A program made the translations under genes and the position numbers. Below are positions 37,201 to 43,200 of a DNA stretch of 64,000 bases, one piece after another; within the stretch, counting starts at the first letter, position 1; every line of letters starts with the position of its first letter. The notes beneath the pieces are model-generated. The model had not been told where the DNA came from. It worked only from the letters and a program-made list of their open reading frames with translations, and searched no databases. The DNA comes from Corythucha ciliata (lineage: Eukaryota > Arthropoda > Insecta > Hemiptera > Tingidae), in NCBI GenBank assembly GCA_038030265.1, contig CM075941.1, positions 20,274,001 to 20,338,000 on the forward strand. The letters run 5' to 3'.

Positions 37201-40200
37201 CAATTTAAAAAAAGCGCTAATTCGCGGTTGAAATTGAGAAAAATTCTTATTTGCGCCAAAAAAAAAAAAAAAAAAAAAATTGAGGAAAACGCCAAAACTC
37301 GTGGATAATTAAGAAACATCGCTCACGGGATAAATACGATACTTTGCTGCTAAAGTTGAGAAAATGCGCAAATTCATGGCAATGGGAGGGGGTGGGGCAA
37401 AACCGCTAATCTGCGGCTGAAATTGAGAAGAACGATACACTCGGCCAAAATTGAGAAAAGCGCTAATTTACGGATAGAGTCCAAAAATCGCCCTTAACTG
37501 AGAGATTGAGGCTATGATAAGGTCAGCAAGATGTCCAGATTCAAGAGTGTGCTGGCTGGGTGGAATGATGACTAAAATGTGAAATGACCCCCTCCCCTCA
37601 CCCTCAGGAGATTTCAATCTGATCTCCCCCCCCCCCAGGACAAATTCCTACCTACGCCACTGCAATTAGCGCTCAGTTTTAACTTGAACCGGGAAGTTTT
37701 CCTTCTTTTTTTCACAATTTTAGACGCGATTAAAGCGCTTTTTGCCAATTTCAGCCGTAAATTTCCCCTATAAACGCTGCTTGGAGAAAACCAACAACTC
37801 AAAACGTTACTTTCCCGGATTTCGGGCCTCGAGAGGCGTTCTGGTCGTGTGACCGGCGGCTGAGTTTGTCAATTTTGGGCATTGTCCGAGCTCTGGGTCA
37901 TGGGTGGTGGCGGGGGGGGGGTAGACTAACAGGCTTTTTCGAGGATCGAATTCGCAAATCGATCATTGAAAGAACAAATTTCGCTCTCACAAAAAGTAAT
38001 TTCGAGGGGTAGACTAAAAAAAAAAAAAAATGAACTTTGATCAACCGCGGATTCCCATTCATAAAATCAATTTCGCTGGGATGGCCACTGATCGAAACCA
38101 AATTCAGCGACTGTGGGTGATCATGGCAATCAGAAAAACCATTTTTGTGCCAAATCTAGTGGCCAAAGTCGCTAAATTTTGTTTAATAGGAGGCCAACTC
38201 GCGAAATGTTACTTCCATGTTTTTTGGTTTGGTTTCGGTATGGGTTCAGCGGGGGGTATTGGTATTTTGGTTGGTGGTTCGCAGGTTTTGTTTGTACTAA
38301 AACCATCTTCGAGGGTTTGGCTATCTGAAAAATAGAATTTCGCGTGTTTGGCTTTTTCAAAACCTAAATTTCCTGATTTTCGCTCTTTCCAAAGTCAAGT
38401 TTTACTATTGGGCTCTTCTCCAAATCAATTTCAATCACGGTATCGTCCCCTTCAAAAACCATATTTTGCGAGTTCGGATCGTTCAGAAGCCTAATTTCAC
38501 GAAAATGAGGCCTATTTTCGCGGTTTACACTCGCTATTAGCTTGTTTCGCAGGCCTGTTTATCGGATTTCTCTAAAATGTGAACATTAAACCGGGACACC
38601 GAGTCCCATGCATTGACCCAACATCGACATAAATTGACAGTTGTAGAAAAAAATCAGTATTAAAAACGAGAGAAAAGAACGACTTTTTTCCCTTGTATGA
38701 TAAAGAACTATCTATCATACGAAGAAATTCGATACCGTCGGTGTTCGTTTTTATTCCATTATTATATGAAAATTGGACGACGGTCTGAGAGAAGGGCGCA
38801 GGGGTGTTTTTGACACCCGTCACTACCGGGCCAGTCTGCCACTGTTCACGACGGAGCCAAGTTAAAGATTTTTGCGGGATTTGGAGACTAAAAACCGCTT
38901 TTTGCAGAGCTGGCTCACTTAAAGCCCAATTTTCGTCTGTTAAACTCGCTTAAAACAAATTGTCGTGGGTCTGGCTCACTAATAAACAAATTTCTCGGAT
39001 TTAACTAGTTAAAAGCAAATTTTGCGGATTTTTGGCAAACAAAATAATGTCGCGAGTAAAACCTTTATTGAGCGCCTGCCTTACTAAAAAACTAATTACT
39101 CGGATTATTTTGGCCAAAAACCATACTGGCGGTGTTCGCTTTTTCAAAAATCAATTTCGCGCATGGTGCTCACTGAAAAAACATTTTCACTGATCTGGCT
39201 CGCTGTAAAATCAATTTTACGGATTCTTGTTGCTGAAATCCCAATTTCGCAGGGTCGCCTCATTCAAAACGTTAGTTGAACATTTTTGAGATTTTGGATC
39301 ACTAAAACGCCAATTTTGCGGGTTTTGTTCACCAAAGAACCATTTTTACCGACTCGACTCACTAGAAACCTAATTTGGTGGGTTTTGGTTCTATAGAAAA
39401 CCAGGGGGCTTATTCTCTAACAACAAGCAATATTTTTTTCGCCAGCCATGTGTTTATTTCATTCATTTGTTTGAAGAAAATCAATGAAATAAACATATGA
39501 CTTCGAAAAAGCTATTGCTTCGGAGTTAGAGAATAAGCCCCCAGATTTCGTGAGTTTGGCTTTTTAAAAATGAATATTGGACAGGCTTTAGCTTGCTCCG
39601 TTTTTGTATCTGAAGGGGGGGGGGGGTTAACGTGTACAGTGTCTAGAGCTCCATGCACCAGGCAGACTTCAGGGGGCTTATTCTCTAACTCCGAAGCAAT
39701 AGCTTTTTCGAAGTCATATGTTTATTTCATTGATTTCCTTCAAACAAATGAACGAAATAAACACATGGCTGGCGAAAAAAATATTGCTTGTTGTAGAGAA
39801 TAGGCCCCCAGGTTTGTATATACGGAAAACTGAAGTCTTGTTGTGGTGACAGGCGTTGAATTATGTTTTTTTTTCTCAATTTTAGCCGCGAATTAGTGCT
39901 TTTCCCAATTGGATCCACGAATTATCACTTTTTCTTACTTTCAGTCACGAAGAAGCTACGTATTTTCTATATTTTAGCCAATAATTTATCTAATTTTAGC
40001 TACGAAATTGCTTCCAGAGACCGTGAAATAGTTTTCTCAATGGCGAATAATAATTTTTTTCTCAATTTCAGCCGCCAACTAGCCCTTTTTGTCATTTGAA
40101 TCCGCGAATTAGCCGATGACTTTTGGCCCTTGGACAGCACATTAGGGGTTTTCTTTAATTAAGACGTAAAATTGCCACCATAAACAGCTATTTCGAGATT

Positions 40201-43200
40201 TATTCTCAATTTATGTCAGGAAGTGATATCGAGAACCGCAAAGCCCCTCGTTTCCTCAATTTTGGCTTCAATTAGCACTTTTCCCGATTTTATCCGTGAA
40301 TTATCGCTTTTTATCAATTTTATCCGTGAATTAGCGTTTTTTTTTATTATTTTAGTCCTAAATTAGTGCTTTTTCTCAATTTTACTCTCGAATTAGCGCT
40401 ATTTCTTAATTTCAGTGGCGATTAAGCACTTTTCCTCAATTCCAGCCACGAATGAGCGTTTTTTGCCAATTTATCCTTCAATATTAACGCATTTTCTAAA
40501 CCCCAAGAACACTAGCTCATTAGCGCGCCTTCTCCCTCTGTCCTAATTTAAATCTATTCGTTCCTTCGACGGAAGGATCCAGTTTTAGGGGCTGAATTAC
40601 TGCAGTTGACGGCCTAAGTGAACAAATTTCAAGTTTAGCGCCAAAATTATCACTTTTTGGGGAGAAATTGTCAGTTTTTGGTCAGACAATTCGGAATAGA
40701 AGGCCACAACGATAGTTTCCCAACATTGATGTTGGTTTTAAAACGTGACCAGAAAACATTCAATTTATAACCAGAAGAGCTGGGGTTTTCGTCTTCCTAA
40801 GCTGGAGATTTCGCTTCAGACACAGACACAGGCGTTTAGCTCCGTGACAGTCTGACAGTCCTAAGAAATCAATTGGTTGTCATAGAAAATAGTTGTTATC
40901 ACGCGAAACTGTGAATTTTGGTACGCACTTTGACTCCGACCGAGTTTGGCGTGAAACGACTGATGACGCTAATTTGTACTAGGAAAGTTGACCTAACTTG
41001 GACTTGACCGTTTATTGTGAAAACTGAAAACTATTAACATTTTTGAAAAGCGCCTTCGTGAAAAAAACAAAAAAACTCAAGTTTCGTTATCTCGTTTCAG
41101 GCACAAGGGAGGCTCAGGGACTTTGCCCAGAAGTGATCAAAGCAAAAGTGAAAGATCCAAACAACGACACCAGTGAGTTTTTTCTGCCCACTTTTTTCTG
41201 TTCGTTAATTCATTTTTTAATTTATTTATTTATTTAACAGGGCCGAACTGAGGGAGGCAAGTCGGGCGATTCATGAAGCACACGTAGAACTGTCCAATTC
41301 AGAGAATCACTCGCCCAAGGTAATGTTAATAATTTCATTTCGGCTTCTCATCATTCCAACAAGCGAGCACTTAAAATCTTACCCCACAGACTCGAATTTT
41401 AAACGGAACTGCAAGCGGTGGGGTTGTGCGGGATGGAGGAGGGCTTTCCTCGTCCGCACAACCCCACCCAGTCGTTTATCGCGTCATCGGCTCCAGGCAT
41501 ATAAAAAAAGCGGACAGCAGTCAACAGACGGAGAACAGTGCCTTCAGGTAATAATAATTTGAATTTCGTCGGTTTCAAAAATGAAATTAAGGTGATACAA
41601 TACGATTTTTATGCGATAGACAAGTGTCTTCGAGCCAATGGAAAGGTGGCAATGAGGCTCACCTGGCTCGTCAACACGACAATAGAACGGAATTGGAAAC
41701 AGCGTCGAGTAAGAATGGCCGTGAGAAACGTAGTCAGTCTTCAAGCAACGGAGTTCACAGAAAACAAGAAAAAAAACACAATGGTAACGACTGTAGAGGA
41801 GGCTTTCCTTTTTTTACCTTCTATAAATAATTTTATTCTGTTTTTAAGGTTCACGGGAAGAGTTAGATCTGGATTTTTGCAATGGAGAAAGATCGAGCAA
41901 AGGAAGCAGCAGTGGAAGCAGTTGTGGCAGCGGGGGTAAAAAGATACGGGGCTCAGCACAGAATTTTGGTTATCCCAACAAGAAGCCAATGTCAAATGGC
42001 TCCGTCAACAAAGATCCAAGGGCCGCGCAGGTTCAGGGAATGCCCAGAACAAAAGTAATCCTTTTCTTTCTGATACCATTTCCATTCACTAATGTGTGTG
42101 TCTTTTCTAGGTGAAAGTGTCAGGTGGGACACAGACCGAGTACTCGGGTCCACAGCTGTCTGCCGGCGTTCGAGAACGTCTCTTGATGAGTTCACCTAAG
42201 GCGGTCAGCCGGCACATCGAGTCCGGCTCACTGTCCGACTCCAACTACGCTGAAATCACCACGAGTCCGTATAGCGCCTGGTTGCGTCACAGTGGCGCGT
42301 ATACGGCCTCACTGCCGGCTCGAACGAGTGCCGCAGGCACTATGATCGATCCAGCCGACAGTATTGAATCTCTACCGGCTCAGTTACACCACCATCGTGC
42401 TAGCCTGACGCATGCGCGATACATTGGTTCTCCTGCGACGGCTCCCCGACTGAGTAGGAGCAACAGTATTAGGTCAGTAACAAATTAATGTCATAAAATA
42501 ACTATACATTTAGTTTAACAAGGGCAGTCCGTTGGGCAATAACTGTGACCTTGAAAAATGCAACCTCATGATTAAGGTCTTGTTTTCAGCCATCTCAGAG
42601 ACAGGACTTTCCCAAGGTATAGTTTGAAAGATTAAACAAAACAAAAAATGACACCGTCACGCGCTTTATATAAAGGAGTTTGGCCATGTTGTACCGCTTC
42701 CTTGTATTGTCTGGGTGAATCATTGACTCGAGAGAGACGATTTCATAATATCCACTCTAATCCGCTTTCACAAATTCGCTTAATTTTTTAATAAGGCCCT
42801 TTTTAAGCACGCATGTACGACTACCGTGTACAGAAATAAACTAATGTGACTGCAGCTTTTTCGTCCCAGCCAGCATGTTTATTCTTGTTATTATAAATCA
42901 AGGTGATTTATAATTGTTTTCTTTTGGGTGTTATTGTTACAGGTCCACCAAATCCGAGAAGCTCTATCCATCAATGTTTCAAAGGTCTGAGGACGTCGAA
43001 CCCTACTACAGCATACCCTACAACATAGGCGTGGCCGGTGGACACCACCAAGGAAGTCATCACCATCATCATTCCTCGCAACCGACCAGTCCAACACCCA
43101 GCCAGCTGTCTCATGGAGCGCCCGCTCGACTCAACTACCCGATTTCACCCATTAGCTCATCGCCGTCAACGCAGGGAATGTGTCGAAATTCTCCCTATAT

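Noticed and set aside
35985..37560. CRISPR-like regular ~30-bp repeats
   Set aside because: Units are contiguous and degenerate, with no conserved repeat alternating with unique spacers, in a eukaryotic context.
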